Below, one piece after another: positions 53,964 to 63,840 of a stretch of 64,000 nucleotides of DNA. The stretch is from positions 18,636 through 82,635 of the forward strand of contig JBFMDV010000028.1 in assembly GCA_040753875.1 (NCBI GenBank). Reading direction: 5' to 3'. The notes below the pieces were generated by a model. That model did no database searches. It worked only from the letters and a program-made list of their open reading frames with translations, and was not told the origin of the DNA. Position 1 is the stretch's first letter. Every line of letters starts with the position of its first letter. The position numbers and the translations under genes were made by a program. Source of the stretch: Candidatus Zixiibacteriota bacterium. Its GTDB lineage: Bacteria > Zixibacteria > MSB-5A5 > GN15 > FEB-12.

Positions 53964-56675
53964 ATGAACTTGAGGGGACTCTTCCGGGCATGCCTGGTCG
54001 TGCCCTTTGTGCTGCTCTCGGCGGCACCTGCATTTGGACGGATCGCATACGATGCGGACCGGGATCCATACCAGGACAACACCACCAGGGCGGGGCGACG
54101 CACTGCGGTCGAGATCGCCGGCCATACGGTCGGCAAGATCGTCCTGGCAGTCGGGAATATGGGGCGGTTCGGCATTTACGGAGGCGCTACTACGTATGAC
54201 GCCATCACCGGCCAGAAGATCTATGCCTGCGAGTATCCTAAGAAATCGAACTCGCGGTATCTTTTCGTGGCCGCTTTCTGGATCGGCGCCGTTGTGGGGC
54301 GTGATACCCTGGTGTCGACTGGTGGCGACGGCTGGACCCCGAATATGTTCGAATTCTATCCGGACTCGGACCCCTTTGGCCCCATTGTCTGGCGGTCAAT
54401 AACCGACCCGACCAAACCAGAATTCGATGGCGCTGTCTCCGAACAGGACCTGATCGGGATATACGCTGACACGTTCACCACCTCGGGACAAGGCGTATCG
54501 CTTGATCTGGACGCCTATAACAGCCGCCCGCACCGCCCGCTCGGCATCAAAGTGACGCAGCGGTCATTCGCCTGGTCCTACACCTATGCAGAGGACTTTG
54601 TGCTGTTCGACTACTCTATCGAGAATATAGGCAATCAGCGCCTCGACAAAGTGTACATGGGCATTTATGTCGATGCCGACGTTCACCATACCTCGAAGGA
54701 CGGCACGAGCGGAGCAGGGGACGACATCTGCGGCTTCCTGTACGACCTGCCGACACCGCCAGAGTTCTCAAGCGTCTGCGAATTTCGCGACACAGTCAAT
54801 ATCGCGTGGATCGCCGACGCCGATGGTGACCCGCACGGCAACAAATATGACGACAGCTCGGTCCCGAATGTGACAGCCACGCGTATCGTCCGTACTCCTT
54901 CAGACTCGCTTGACGTATCCTTCAACTGGTGGATCAGTAACGGTGACGGGGCTCGCGATTTTGGCCCGCAGAAAGGTGCCGTCAATCGCGATATGGGTGC
55001 CGGGAACCTCGGCACGCCGGTGGGCGATATTCCCAAGTACTTCCTGCTGAAAAACAAAGAGTTCGATTACGACCAAGTCCGGACCGCGTCCATTCAGCCG
55101 ACGGACTCGATCTGGCTTACGCCAAGACAGGACCTGGCACCCGACGTCGCCGATGGATTCGATACGCGGTATCTGTTGTCATTCGGGCCGTTCTCGATCA
55201 CCGAAGGCCAAAAGCTGCCGATCTCGTTCGCTTATGTCGGCGGCGAGCGGTTCCACTACAATCCGGACAACGCGGCGGACAACCTCCCATTCAACCCCAC
55301 AGAATACTATCGCAACATCAGTCTTGCCGATCTGGGTCTCAATGCCACCTGGGCGTCGTGGATCTATGATAACCCCGGTGTCGATACTGACGGTGATAAT
55401 TATTTTGGCAAATACCGTATTTGTCCGCTGGATTCCGTCATTGACCGCATTGACACTGTTAACGATACAGTCGACACCATCTTCAGAGTCACTGTGGCTG
55501 ACACTTTCTGGTATGAAGGGGATGGCCGACCGGACTTCAAGGGAGCGTCACCGCCGCCGGCACCTCTCACCTGGGTCTACCCAACCGTTGTCAACACCCC
55601 AACCGGAACATCCGGTCAGATCCGGGTCCGTTTCAACGGTGCGCGGTCCGAGACAATCCTCGACAACTTCTCTCGCGAGCACGACTTCGAGGGGTACCGT
55701 ATTTATATGGCCCGCGACGAACGCGCCGCCAGTTACATGCGGCTGGAGTCGTATGACCGTCTCGATTTCAATAAGTGGATATTCAACCCCAACAAGCCGT
55801 TCGGCGCAGGCTACGAGTTGAAGGACGTTCCATACACGCTCGATTCGCTGCGAACGCTCTATGCGTTCGGCGGCGTGACCGACAGCACCTTCGACCCACT
55901 GGATTATGGACCAGGGAATCCGTACAACAACCCGTTCGGCAAACCGGGGCTTTCGGATTCGCTTTTCTACTTCGCCCCGCAGGACTATAACGCGTCCGAT
56001 CTCTCCAAGACGAAGATCCGCAAGATTTATCCCGATGAGGACATTACCCCGCGTCCACCGGATTCGCTTATTGGCTATAGCATGGAAGCGCGGTTGCCGG
56101 ACAATTATCCGGATTCTCTTCGCGATCTCTATTTCACCAGCGACAACCGGCTCAAATTCTATGAGTACGAGTACACGATAGAGAATCTCCTGCCCGCCGT
56201 ACCGTACTTCATCAATGTGACGGCATTCGATTATGGGTCACCCAAAGCCGGGCTGGGGGCGCTCGAAACCTCGGTCACTTTCGAACCAAAACGCACCTAC
56301 GCCCTGCCGACAGCCGATGAGGTGGAAGCGTCAAATCTTTCTGCATACGTCTACCCGAATCCGTACAGAGTTGACGGCGGCTACCGTCGCGACGGCTTCG
56401 AGGGGCGCGGCCAGACGGACCGACCGGACGACCGGGTGCGGATGATCCATTTCGCCAATCTACCGGCCAAGTGCACGATTCGCATTTACACGCTGGATGG
56501 CGACATGGTCAGGGAGATCTTCCACGATCTGCCCACGTCAGACCCAACCGCCTCGCACGAGACCTGGGACCTGATCACGCGGAACACGCAATTGGTCGTG
56601 TCCGGGATCTACTACTGGACGGTCGAAGCGGCCGATGGTTCGACTCAGATCGGGAAACTGGTAATTATCATGTAG
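53964..56675 (+). CDS. Very large secreted protein of unknown function, tandem paralog A
   Basis: 903 residues. Signal peptide MNLRGLFRACLVVPFVLLSA. The body is beta-rich with no family I recognise; conserved landmarks include FWIGAVVGRDTLVSTG, HRPLGIKVTQRSFAWSY, DTRYLLSFGPFSI and WYEGDGRPDFKGA. The C-terminal about 100 residues look like a variant of the type IX-like sorting domain: AYVYPNPYRVDGG, then IRIYTLDGDMVREI, ETWDLITRNTQLVVSGIYYW and the ending GKLVIIM. It shares this full layout with the next gene. The start at 53964 fits the signal peptide; ATG 53940 is an alternative. Probably surface-displayed; role unknown. Confidence 0.82.
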   Translation: MNLRGLFRACLVVPFVLLSAAPAFGRIAYDADRDPYQDNTTRAGRRTAVEIAGHTVGKIVLAVGNMGRFGIYGGATTYDAITGQKIYACEYPKKSNSRYLFVAAFWIGAVVGRDTLVSTGGDGWTPNMFEFYPDSDPFGPIVWRSITDPTKPEFDGAVSEQDLIGIYADTFTTSGQGVSLDLDAYNSRPHRPLGIKVTQRSFAWSYTYAEDFVLFDYSIENIGNQRLDKVYMGIYVDADVHHTSKDGTSGAGDDICGFLYDLPTPPEFSSVCEFRDTVNIAWIADADGDPHGNKYDDSSVPNVTATRIVRTPSDSLDVSFNWWISNGDGARDFGPQKGAVNRDMGAGNLGTPVGDIPKYFLLKNKEFDYDQVRTASIQPTDSIWLTPRQDLAPDVADGFDTRYLLSFGPFSITEGQKLPISFAYVGGERFHYNPDNAADNLPFNPTEYYRNISLADLGLNATWASWIYDNPGVDTDGDNYFGKYRICPLDSVIDRIDTVNDTVDTIFRVTVADTFWYEGDGRPDFKGASPPPAPLTWVYPTVVNTPTGTSGQIRVRFNGARSETILDNFSREHDFEGYRIYMARDERAASYMRLESYDRLDFNKWIFNPNKPFGAGYELKDVPYTLDSLRTLYAFGGVTDSTFDPLDYGPGNPYNNPFGKPGLSDSLFYFAPQDYNASDLSKTKIRKIYPDEDITPRPPDSLIGYSMEARLPDNYPDSLRDLYFTSDNRLKFYEYEYTIENLLPAVPYFINVTAFDYGSPKAGLGALETSVTFEPKRTYALPTADEVEASNLSAYVYPNPYRVDGGYRRDGFEGRGQTDRPDDRVRMIHFANLPAKCTIRIYTLDGDMVREIFHDLPTSDPTASHETWDLITRNTQLVVSGIYYWTVEAADGSTQIGKLVIIM

Positions 56676-56688
56676 TGTTCGCAGGGAC

Positions 56689-59313
56689 ATGAGACACCTG
56701 TTAACGACATTATGCCGCCGCAGCCTATTAACTGCGGCGGTCTTTTTTGAGATGCTGATCGCGACTGCCGCTTTCGGTCGCTCCCCTCTGCCGACATCGA
56801 AGGAAGAGGCGCTTCGTGCGTATCAGCATACTATGGCGCTGGCGCGTCCGATCGTCACCTATGCCGCGCATCGGCGCGGTAATATCGAACTGGCGGTGGC
56901 CAATAATGGCACCTTTGGCACCTACGGCTCAGCCGTCACCGAACCGTACACCGGCCAGATAATCCAGTCCTGCATATATCCGAAAAACAGCGATCTCGTG
57001 TTCTTGTGGGTTGGGGCGTTCTGGATCGGAGCCGTCGTCGGGCGTGACACTCTGGTGTCGACCGGTACGGAAGATTTTTACGAAAACCAGGAGTTCTGGC
57101 CCGAGGTCCAGCCGTTTGGCGACTTCACGTTTTCTTCCATCGACCTCAACAGTAAGTACTATTCGCCCAATGCTTACTCCGAGCAGGACGTGTATGCCGA
57201 ATACACGGACACCGTGACGACGTCGTCGCTGGTGGCCAATGACCAGGTGGACCAGCGTCCCCACAAGCCGCTCGGCATCAAAGTATATCAGCGGTCCATG
57301 GCATGGAGCTACGCGTATGCCGATGACTTCCTGTTATTTGATTACAAGATCGAAAATATCGGCAGGTCACGATTGAAGGATGTCTACATGGGAGTCTGGG
57401 TCGATGGTGATGTCTGGCACACCACCCGTAACGGACCATCCGGCTGGAACGATGACGTAGTCGGGTTCCTTCACACCTACCCGGCTCCCGAAGGGTGCGG
57501 GTTTGTAGATACGGTCAATATCGCTTATCACGCGGACAATGACGGCGACCCGGTCGGTCCGGCGTGGGATTATCGCTCCACACGCGGCGTCGTGGGTACG
57601 AAAGTCGTTCGCACGCCTGCCGACACACCCAAATACTCATTTAACTGGTGGATCATCAATTACTCGGACCCGGCCCGGGATTTCGGTCCCCGCCGTCGTG
57701 AGACGCCGGGAGACCCATTCCGCGATATGGGATCACGCTTAGGGACCCCGCTCGGAGACCGGAACAAGTATTACCTTCTCCGACATCAGGAGTTTGATTA
57801 CGATCTGTACGAGACGGCCCTCGATCATTCCCTCGAGGGCTGGCTCCCGCCACCACCGGAAGGGATTGACTACGCCAAGGGTTGGGATACCCGATATTTG
57901 CTCTCATTCGGCCCATTCACTATCGAACCAGGACAGAAACTGCCTATCTCGTTCGCCTGGGTAGGCGGCACGAATTTCCATGCCCACCCATCAGATTTCG
58001 AAGATCTTTTCGACCCGATGAATCCGCACGTCTTCTACAGCTCGTTGAACTTCGCGGACCTTGCCACCAATGCTCGCTGGGCCAGCTGGGTCTACGACAA
58101 TCCGGGCGTCGACACCGACGGTGATGGATATTTTGGCAAGGCGCGAATCTGCCAATTCGATTCCCTGCTGATCCGTATCGACACGATCGTGAGTGGCCCT
58201 GACACTACGCTCGACTCCATCTACCAGGTGGTTCCCGGAGATTCGCTGTGGTACGAAGGGGACGGCAAGCCTGACTTCAGGGGGGCCGGCCCGCCTCCGG
58301 CGCCGCGCATGCGCATCATGCCGAGCGACAGCCGCCTGGTCGTGAGATGGAACGGCTACTATTCCGAAACAACGCCGGACATCTTCACGCGCTACGTGGA
58401 TTTCGAGGGATACCGGGTGTATCTGGCCCTTGACGATCGGCTCAGCAGTTTCTCCATGGTGCGATCATTTGATCGTGAGGATTATCGACGCTTCAGCTGG
58501 CGGACGCTTCCCACCGGCGAATTGGGCTGGGCACTGGACGAGGTCCCGTTCACCCTTGACTCCTTGCGCCTTATGACCGGAGACTCCGCCTTTATGCCGC
58601 TTCAGTACACCCAAAGCAGACCATTTGTCTCCAATGACACCCTCTACTTCTTCGAGCCGCAGGACTACAATTCGTCGGACCTCACGGATACGGTTGCCGG
58701 CATCCACAAGATCTATCCCGACGCAACCAGGCCCGACGCCGATCCAGCGTCCTGGCTGCCTGAGGAGCTCACCTGGGAGCACGGTGAACCGTTGCCGAAG
58801 TACTACGAATACGAAATAGCGCTGAACGATCTACTCCCCTCTGTGCCCTACTACGTCTCTGTTACGGCGCTTGATTTCGGCTCCCCGCAGGCCGGACTGG
58901 AGGCGCTGGAGACAAGTCCGACCAACAACATGATCGTTGAGTACCCGCAAACATCGGCGGATACGGTCGAAGCTTTGTCTCTCGAGGCCTATGTCTATCC
59001 AAATCCATATCGCATCGATGGCGGTTATGAAGCCGGTGGATATGAGAACCGTGACCACACAATGGCCGTGGAACGCGCCCGGCTGTTGCATTTCGCCAAT
59101 CTGCCGCGAGTCTGTACGATTTCGATCTTCTCGCTGGACGGCGACCTGATCAGAAAGTTGGATCACAATTACCCGCAAGGCGGCCCGGGCGCCATGCACG
59201 AAACCTGGGATCTGGTGACGAGAAATACGCAGTCGGTAGTCTCCGGTATCTATTACTTTGTGATCGAATCACAAGATCGCTCGCAGGTCGGCAAATTCGT
59301 TATCATCAAATAG
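56689..59313 (+). CDS. Very large secreted protein of unknown function, tandem paralog B
   Basis: 874 residues, 13 bases after paralog A and clearly homologous to it throughout: FWIGAVVGRDTLVSTG, HKPLGIKVYQRSMAWSY, DTRYLLSFGPFTI, WYEGDGKPDFRGA and YDNPGVDTDGDGYFGKARIC. Signal peptide within the first 30 residues (MRHLLTTLCRRSLLTAAVF). The C-terminus is again the sorting-like module (AYVYPNPYRIDGG ... SVVSGIYYF ... GKFVIIK). No catalytic residues were recognised. The pair probably arose by tandem duplication. It is convergent with the MFS gene, whose stop codon directly abuts this one. Confidence 0.82.
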   Translation: MRHLLTTLCRRSLLTAAVFFEMLIATAAFGRSPLPTSKEEALRAYQHTMALARPIVTYAAHRRGNIELAVANNGTFGTYGSAVTEPYTGQIIQSCIYPKNSDLVFLWVGAFWIGAVVGRDTLVSTGTEDFYENQEFWPEVQPFGDFTFSSIDLNSKYYSPNAYSEQDVYAEYTDTVTTSSLVANDQVDQRPHKPLGIKVYQRSMAWSYAYADDFLLFDYKIENIGRSRLKDVYMGVWVDGDVWHTTRNGPSGWNDDVVGFLHTYPAPEGCGFVDTVNIAYHADNDGDPVGPAWDYRSTRGVVGTKVVRTPADTPKYSFNWWIINYSDPARDFGPRRRETPGDPFRDMGSRLGTPLGDRNKYYLLRHQEFDYDLYETALDHSLEGWLPPPPEGIDYAKGWDTRYLLSFGPFTIEPGQKLPISFAWVGGTNFHAHPSDFEDLFDPMNPHVFYSSLNFADLATNARWASWVYDNPGVDTDGDGYFGKARICQFDSLLIRIDTIVSGPDTTLDSIYQVVPGDSLWYEGDGKPDFRGAGPPPAPRMRIMPSDSRLVVRWNGYYSETTPDIFTRYVDFEGYRVYLALDDRLSSFSMVRSFDREDYRRFSWRTLPTGELGWALDEVPFTLDSLRLMTGDSAFMPLQYTQSRPFVSNDTLYFFEPQDYNSSDLTDTVAGIHKIYPDATRPDADPASWLPEELTWEHGEPLPKYYEYEIALNDLLPSVPYYVSVTALDFGSPQAGLEALETSPTNNMIVEYPQTSADTVEALSLEAYVYPNPYRIDGGYEAGGYENRDHTMAVERARLLHFANLPRVCTISIFSLDGDLIRKLDHNYPQGGPGAMHETWDLVTRNTQSVVSGIYYFVIESQDRSQVGKFVIIK

Positions 59314-60534
59314 CTACACTTTACTGTTGAACCGCTCCGGCAGGTAACGACCAAACAGCCAGTAGCCCGCAGCGGCCGCCAGCGCCAAAGACGAAATCGC
59401 CAGCCATGCGATTGCGGGGTTCTGTCCGAGGTCATCAAGGATCACGCCGCCGTATAGCGGCCCGAGTGACCAGCCGGCCGTTTCAAAGAACCCCCGCACC
59501 CCCATATAGCGGCCAATGCGCCCTTCGGGCGCCAACTTGGAAGTCAGAGTCAACCCGGGCGGCGAGATGAACAGCTCCCCGATCGTCACTACGGTTATAC
59601 TGAAGGCGAAAAACTCAAATCCCACCAATGAACCCATCATGCCGTAACCCACGAAATACAACAGCGACCCCCAGGCCAGCTGGGTCGTGAATCTGTACCT
59701 GGCCAGCCAACGGGTGACCGGAATCTGCAATGCCACCACCAACAGCCCGTTCAGTGTGAAGAGCATTCCCAGTTTCGATTCGGTCAGACCGGCCATATCG
59801 ACGGCATAAACGGAGAACGGCGCGATCAGTTGCGCCACGACAAGATATAAAAACAATGTCAATATCGAGTGGGTCGCCAGATACTTGTCGTCCTTGACGG
59901 CGAGCAGATCGGTGATCCGGAACTTATCAGTGACCGGCCGCTGCGGCGGCACTTTGAGATAGAAGCGAAATATCAGAGCCGACGCCAGCGTCAGGACCGC
60001 GGAGAGATAGAACAAGGACGAATACGACGTCTTGGCCAGAAAACCGCCGATCGCCGGTCCTACAGCCCATCCCAGATTGACGGCTGAACGCGCGACAGCG
60101 TACCCATCGAGCCGCTTTTCGGGCGGGAGAATGTCCACCACCAGGGCGTTGACTGCCGGCATGAAGATCGACCCGAAGATGGCGTTGACGGTGAATAGAC
60201 CGGCGATCGCCCAAAACCCCCAATGCCATTGCACGGCAAACCCCAACGCCAGGAACGAGACAGAGCGAATCGTTTGCGAATGAATGAGCAGCCACCGACG
60301 ACCGACCCGGTCACTCATTTCGCCGCCGACCGCCTGAAACACCGACCGAACAATCGCTATCGCGCCAAAGAACAGCCCGATCTCAGACGTAGACAGACCG
60401 AGTTCGGAGTGGAAATAAATGGAGAGAAATGGGATTGACGCCGCAAATCCCAGCGCTGCGACGAACCAGCCGGTGACAAGGATCCAGAGACTCTGGTCAA
60501 AACTGTGATAGAACGCCCGGGCACGCTGCAACAT
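59314..60534 (-). CDS. Major facilitator superfamily transporter, DHA1-like
   Basis: 406 residues with about 12 hydrophobic helices. The MFS motif A between helices 2 and 3 is present (GGEMSDRVGRRWLL), and the motif C-like segment in helix 5 is GWAVGPAIGG. Drug-efflux type sequence pattern; substrate unknown. The start is set at MLQRARAFYHSF; a TATATT box 10 bases upstream with a good -35 means almost no 5' leader. It lies 61 bases downstream of the glycosyltransferase-like gene on the same strand but appears to have its own promoter. Confidence 0.9.
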   Translation of the reverse strand: MLQRARAFYHSFDQSLWILVTGWFVAALGFAASIPFLSIYFHSELGLSTSEIGLFFGAIAIVRSVFQAVGGEMSDRVGRRWLLIHSQTIRSVSFLALGFAVQWHWGFWAIAGLFTVNAIFGSIFMPAVNALVVDILPPEKRLDGYAVARSAVNLGWAVGPAIGGFLAKTSYSSLFYLSAVLTLASALIFRFYLKVPPQRPVTDKFRITDLLAVKDDKYLATHSILTLFLYLVVAQLIAPFSVYAVDMAGLTESKLGMLFTLNGLLVVALQIPVTRWLARYRFTTQLAWGSLLYFVGYGMMGSLVGFEFFAFSITVVTIGELFISPPGLTLTSKLAPEGRIGRYMGVRGFFETAGWSLGPLYGGVILDDLGQNPAIAWLAISSLALAAAAGYWLFGRYLPERFNSKV

Positions 60535-60544
60535 AACAGCCGCC

Positions 60545-60572
60545 AATATACGTGATGGGAGAAACCGGCCAA
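60545..60572 (-). promoter_or_regulatory. Putative promoter of the MFS gene
   Basis: On the minus strand TTGGCC (60567-60572), 16-base spacer, TATATT (60545-60550), ten bases before the ATG. Predicted transcription start about three bases before the start codon. Confidence 0.5.
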
Positions 60573-60595
60573 GGACGAAATCGACCTACGGAAAT

Positions 60596-61789
60596 TCACT
60601 CTGCAGAGAGATCACCGTAGGATGCTACCAGATAGTCAGCGATCTGCTCAAAACCTGAAATATTGTATATCCCCCACCCGCGCGACGCCATCCTTTCGAG
60701 CGCCCCTTTGCGGTGAAGCGTGGCTATGCGCGAACCAAAGGAGTTGGCCTCGTTGAACGAATCGATCACACGCGCGACCGCATGTCGTTCGAGCAAAGCC
60801 TGGTTCAGTGGCGAGAAGGTACCGAGTGACGGTCCTACTACGAACATCGGCAGTCCAAGTCCGAGAGCCCAGTTGGTACGTTCGTGCGATGGGGCCATAA
60901 AGTAGTCGAACTGAGGAAACAATTGTGCGGTGAAGATGTCCAGTTCCCGTCGGGTGACAAACTCGACCAGGGTGGCTTCGGGTAGTTCCGATGGTAATGT
61001 CGTGGAGGCATCCAGGCGAAGCAGACCAATTCCTCTCCCCGCGAAACTGTGTCGGACCAGTCCGGCAAGCCTGCCCCGATGCCGAGCGAACACGATCACT
61101 CTGCCACCATCATACACTATGGAGCGGGCAGCGACCGCAAGCTTTTCGATATGAAGCCGCGGTTCAGCGCCGGACGAAAACAACACCCCTGTCAGTGGCT
61201 GGTGCTGCTCGAGCCGTTTCATTCGGGCGTCAAACGCATCCCGGCTCTGCCGCACCAATTGCGGCTCTATACACAACCCTGAGACTATCACCTGCTGGCC
61301 GCGGTAACCGGATTCGAGGAACGGTTGGGCCGCCTCGACAGTCGGCACAAACACAGTATGCGCGCCTTGCACCAACGACTCCGGAGGCACGGCATGTTCG
61401 CCATGCTGATACAACAGATCCGGGCGACCGGACAGGATGCCTACCAGAGTTGGATGAGCGACAAGCAATGGATCCTGTGAATGTCTGAACTGCCGAACCA
61501 GGTCACGCCCCATAAGGCGAAGCATGAAGCCGTGCCGGTTGTAGTCGTTTTGCGACCGGAGACGATTGTAATACGACATCAGGAAACGCGACGATGACCC
61601 CGTTCGATACAGCCAGCCGGCCCCTTTCCAGGCGAATCGCGACAGCCCGCGGGACAGCGCGATAGCATCGAGTTCCTTGCGCACCAGACCAATGTGCCCT
61701 CTGTGGATAAGGGCCTCGAGAATACCGTCCTGGTAGAACGGATGACCGCGCCCGAGATTCACGTACAGAAACTGTAGTTTCGCCGACAT
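60596..61789 (-). CDS. Putative GT-B-type glycosyltransferase
   Basis: 397 residues. The N-terminal LQFLYVNLGRGHPFYQDGILEAL resembles the first Rossmann strand and loop of GT-B enzymes such as MurG- or MGDG-synthase-like transferases (GxGHxxxAxAL). The C-terminal half has GVLFSSGAEPRLHIEKL and APSHERTNWALGLGLPMFVVGP, similar to nucleotide-sugar binding loops (E near the sugar site). Donor and acceptor are unknown. The start at MSAKLQ was chosen because upstream codons coincide with a TATATT box six bases before the ATG. Confidence 0.65.
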   Translation of the reverse strand: MSAKLQFLYVNLGRGHPFYQDGILEALIHRGHIGLVRKELDAIALSRGLSRFAWKGAGWLYRTGSSSRFLMSYYNRLRSQNDYNRHGFMLRLMGRDLVRQFRHSQDPLLVAHPTLVGILSGRPDLLYQHGEHAVPPESLVQGAHTVFVPTVEAAQPFLESGYRGQQVIVSGLCIEPQLVRQSRDAFDARMKRLEQHQPLTGVLFSSGAEPRLHIEKLAVAARSIVYDGGRVIVFARHRGRLAGLVRHSFAGRGIGLLRLDASTTLPSELPEATLVEFVTRRELDIFTAQLFPQFDYFMAPSHERTNWALGLGLPMFVVGPSLGTFSPLNQALLERHAVARVIDSFNEANSFGSRIATLHRKGALERMASRGWGIYNISGFEQIADYLVASYGDLSAE

Positions 61790-61795
61790 GGTGTA

Positions 61796-61801
61796 AATAT
61801 A
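61796..61801 (-). promoter_or_regulatory. TATATT -10 box directly before the glycosyltransferase-like gene
   Basis: On the minus strand TATATT is followed by TACACC and the ATG, a six-base gap with no ribosome-binding site, as at 38754. A clear -35 is lacking. Confidence 0.4.
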
Positions 61802-61840
61802 CAGTGTGGACGGCGTGACCGCTATCGGTGCCGCGTCAAT

Positions 61841-61868
61841 GAAAGAAGGCCGGCTGGGAGCCGGCCTT
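61841..61868 (-). terminator. Rho-independent terminator of the CheW-like gene
   Basis: On the minus strand a perfect 10-base stem AAGGCCGGCT / AGCCGGCCTT with a 3-base loop, followed by TCTTTC, 23 bases after the cheW-like stop. It separates it from the glycosyltransferase-like gene. Confidence 0.8.
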
Positions 61869-61890
61869 GTGATCTTCAAAGCTCATGCGC

Positions 61891-62382
61891 CTATGACATG
61901 CTGGCAAGCTCGCGGGCATCGATCACCCGGGAGAGATCCAGGAAAATAAGCAGCCGGTCATCCAGCTTGGCCACTCCCTTGATGTAGTCGGCATTGACGC
62001 CCGTCACGATCCCGGGGGGAACTTCAATGGTACTGGCCGGCAGGCGAAGCACCTCGGAGACTGCATCCACGATCATCCCCATGATCGTGCCGTTGATATC
62101 GACCACCACAATGCGCGTGCTCTTGTCGTACTCCTTCTGCTGAAGGTTGAACCGCTTGCGGAGGTCGATGATGGGAATGACCCGCCCACGAAGATTGATC
62201 ACACCTTCCACATACTCCGGTGCCTGCGGGACACGGGTGATCTCCACCATACGGTTGATCTCCTGCACTTTCAGGATATCCACCCCGAACTCTTCTGAAC
62301 CGATGTTGAAAGACACCAATTGAAGTTCGCCGGAGTTGGCCACGCCGACATGGTCGCTCTGTGTTGAAATGCCTGCTTTCAT
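61891..62382 (-). CDS. cheW: CheW-like chemotaxis coupling protein
   Basis: 163 residues, the usual CheW length. A single CheW domain: LQLVSFNIGSEEFGVDILKVQEI at the start, EGVINLRGRVIPIIDLRKRF in the middle, and LLIFLDLSRVI at the end, all family hallmarks. CheW links chemoreceptors to CheA. No cheA or receptor gene is in the window, so it may serve chemotaxis or another CheA-like system. AAGGAA seven bases upstream fixes the ATG. Confidence 0.93.
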   Translation of the reverse strand: MKAGISTQSDHVGVANSGELQLVSFNIGSEEFGVDILKVQEINRMVEITRVPQAPEYVEGVINLRGRVIPIIDLRKRFNLQQKEYDKSTRIVVVDINGTIMGMIVDAVSEVLRLPASTIEVPPGIVTGVNADYIKGVAKLDDRLLIFLDLSRVIDARELASMS

Positions 62383-62683
62383 GTTGCGATTCCTTACCCC
62401 AATGTTAAGACCCGATGCTGCTTGTTCGTTTGTCGGTCTGCTCCCATCTTTGCCAGGAGAGTCGTCCCCCGGACAGCAGTCTCTTTCCGACTGTATCGGA
62501 GTTCTGCTGAATACCTGTAGCATCACTATGGCAAGCGTCTATCGTATTGTTACTTAACGCGTTAGAGACCCATGCGCACCAAATCCAACAACGGCATAAT
62601 GGATGAATCGGTACCGATTGCAAAGCGCGAGGCGATGTCATATCTTCAACTCCAAAAAGCGATTGCAGTTGCAGGAGTCTCTT

Positions 62684-63823
62684 GTGAAAGACAAACGAAA
62701 TGAAATACTGGCACGCCAATTGGTCGATTACTCGTTGGAACTTCAAAAGGGAGAAGTCCTTTACCTCGAAATAAAAGGGAAAGAGACACTTGAGCTCGGC
62801 AAGCAGGTACTCCAGTACGCTACCAGGAAGGGAGTCACCACATTCTGGTTCTACAACGATGAATCGCTGTTGCGGCAGTTTGTCCGTCATGCCAATGACA
62901 TCCAGTTCATGACCCAGGCGGAAATGCACCTGAAGCTGATGGAACGCGCCGATGCCTATATCGGTCTGCGCGGATCGGACAATCCGTTTGATCTCGCTGA
63001 TATCGACACCCGTCAGATCGATCTCCACAACAAGCTATTCTACAAACCGGTGCATCTTGAGGAGCGGGTCAAACGAACCAAGTGGGTGGTTCTTCGCTAT
63101 CCCAACAATGCCATGGCACAACTGGCGCAGACCTCGCAGGAATCATTTGAAGATTTCTACTACGATGTTTGCTGCGCCGACTACGCCAAAATGTCCAAGG
63201 CGCAGGATATGCTATTCGACCTGATGTCGAAAACCGACCAGGTGCGGATTGTAAGCCCGGGCACGGACTTAAAATTCTCCATTAAGGGGATCCCGAGCAT
63301 CAAATGCGATGGTCACCGCAACATTCCCGACGGCGAGGTGTACACTGCGCCGGTGAAAGACTCTGTCAACGGCACGATTACGTTCAACACGCCGTCGCTC
63401 TACCAGGGCATTATATACAAGAACGTATCGCTGACATTTGAAAACGGCAAAGTCGTCAAAGCATCGGCCGACGCCAATGTCGACAAGCTCAACAAGATAC
63501 TCGACACCGATGCCGGATCGCGATACATCGGCGAGTTCGCAGTCGGAGTCAATCCATTTATCCTGCATCCCATGATGGACACGCTATTTGATGAGAAGAT
63601 AGCCGGTTCCATTCATTTCACACCGGGCCAGTGCTATGACGAAGCCTACAACGGCAACCAGTCGGCGATTCACTGGGACCAGGTGCTGATCCAACGCAAG
63701 GATTACGGCGGCGGCGAACTTTGGTTCGATGGCAAGTTAGTGCGCAAGGACGGTATTTTTGCCGATGCCAGGATGGAGCAGGCGTTCTCGAAAGAGAACC
63801 TCCGCGCGGCAGGGATGGAGTGA
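62684..63823 (+). CDS. M29-family aminopeptidase
   Basis: 379 residues, close to the family size (AmpS/AmpT about 410). It begins VKDKRNEILARQLVDYSLELQKGE, typical of the family N-terminus. The metal-site region includes IPSIKCDGHRNIPDGEVYTAP, whose D-G-x-x-N-x-P-x-G-E run carries one metal-binding glutamate, and the C-terminus has GSIHFTPGQCYDEA and NQSAIHWDQVL with further ligand and catalytic residues. Cytoplasmic metallo-aminopeptidase. The start is GTG 62684: AGGAG lies six bases upstream and family alignment agrees. An ATG at 62603 would add 27 unrelated residues. Confidence 0.92.
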   Translation: MKDKRNEILARQLVDYSLELQKGEVLYLEIKGKETLELGKQVLQYATRKGVTTFWFYNDESLLRQFVRHANDIQFMTQAEMHLKLMERADAYIGLRGSDNPFDLADIDTRQIDLHNKLFYKPVHLEERVKRTKWVVLRYPNNAMAQLAQTSQESFEDFYYDVCCADYAKMSKAQDMLFDLMSKTDQVRIVSPGTDLKFSIKGIPSIKCDGHRNIPDGEVYTAPVKDSVNGTITFNTPSLYQGIIYKNVSLTFENGKVVKASADANVDKLNKILDTDAGSRYIGEFAVGVNPFILHPMMDTLFDEKIAGSIHFTPGQCYDEAYNGNQSAIHWDQVLIQRKDYGGGELWFDGKLVRKDGIFADARMEQAFSKENLRAAGME

Positions 63824-63840
63824 AAGCAAACAGAAAGTAA

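Noticed and set aside
62603..62683. Upstream ATG for the M29 aminopeptidase
   Set aside because: The extra 27 residues do not fit the family, and an AGGAG is ideally placed for the GTG at 62684.
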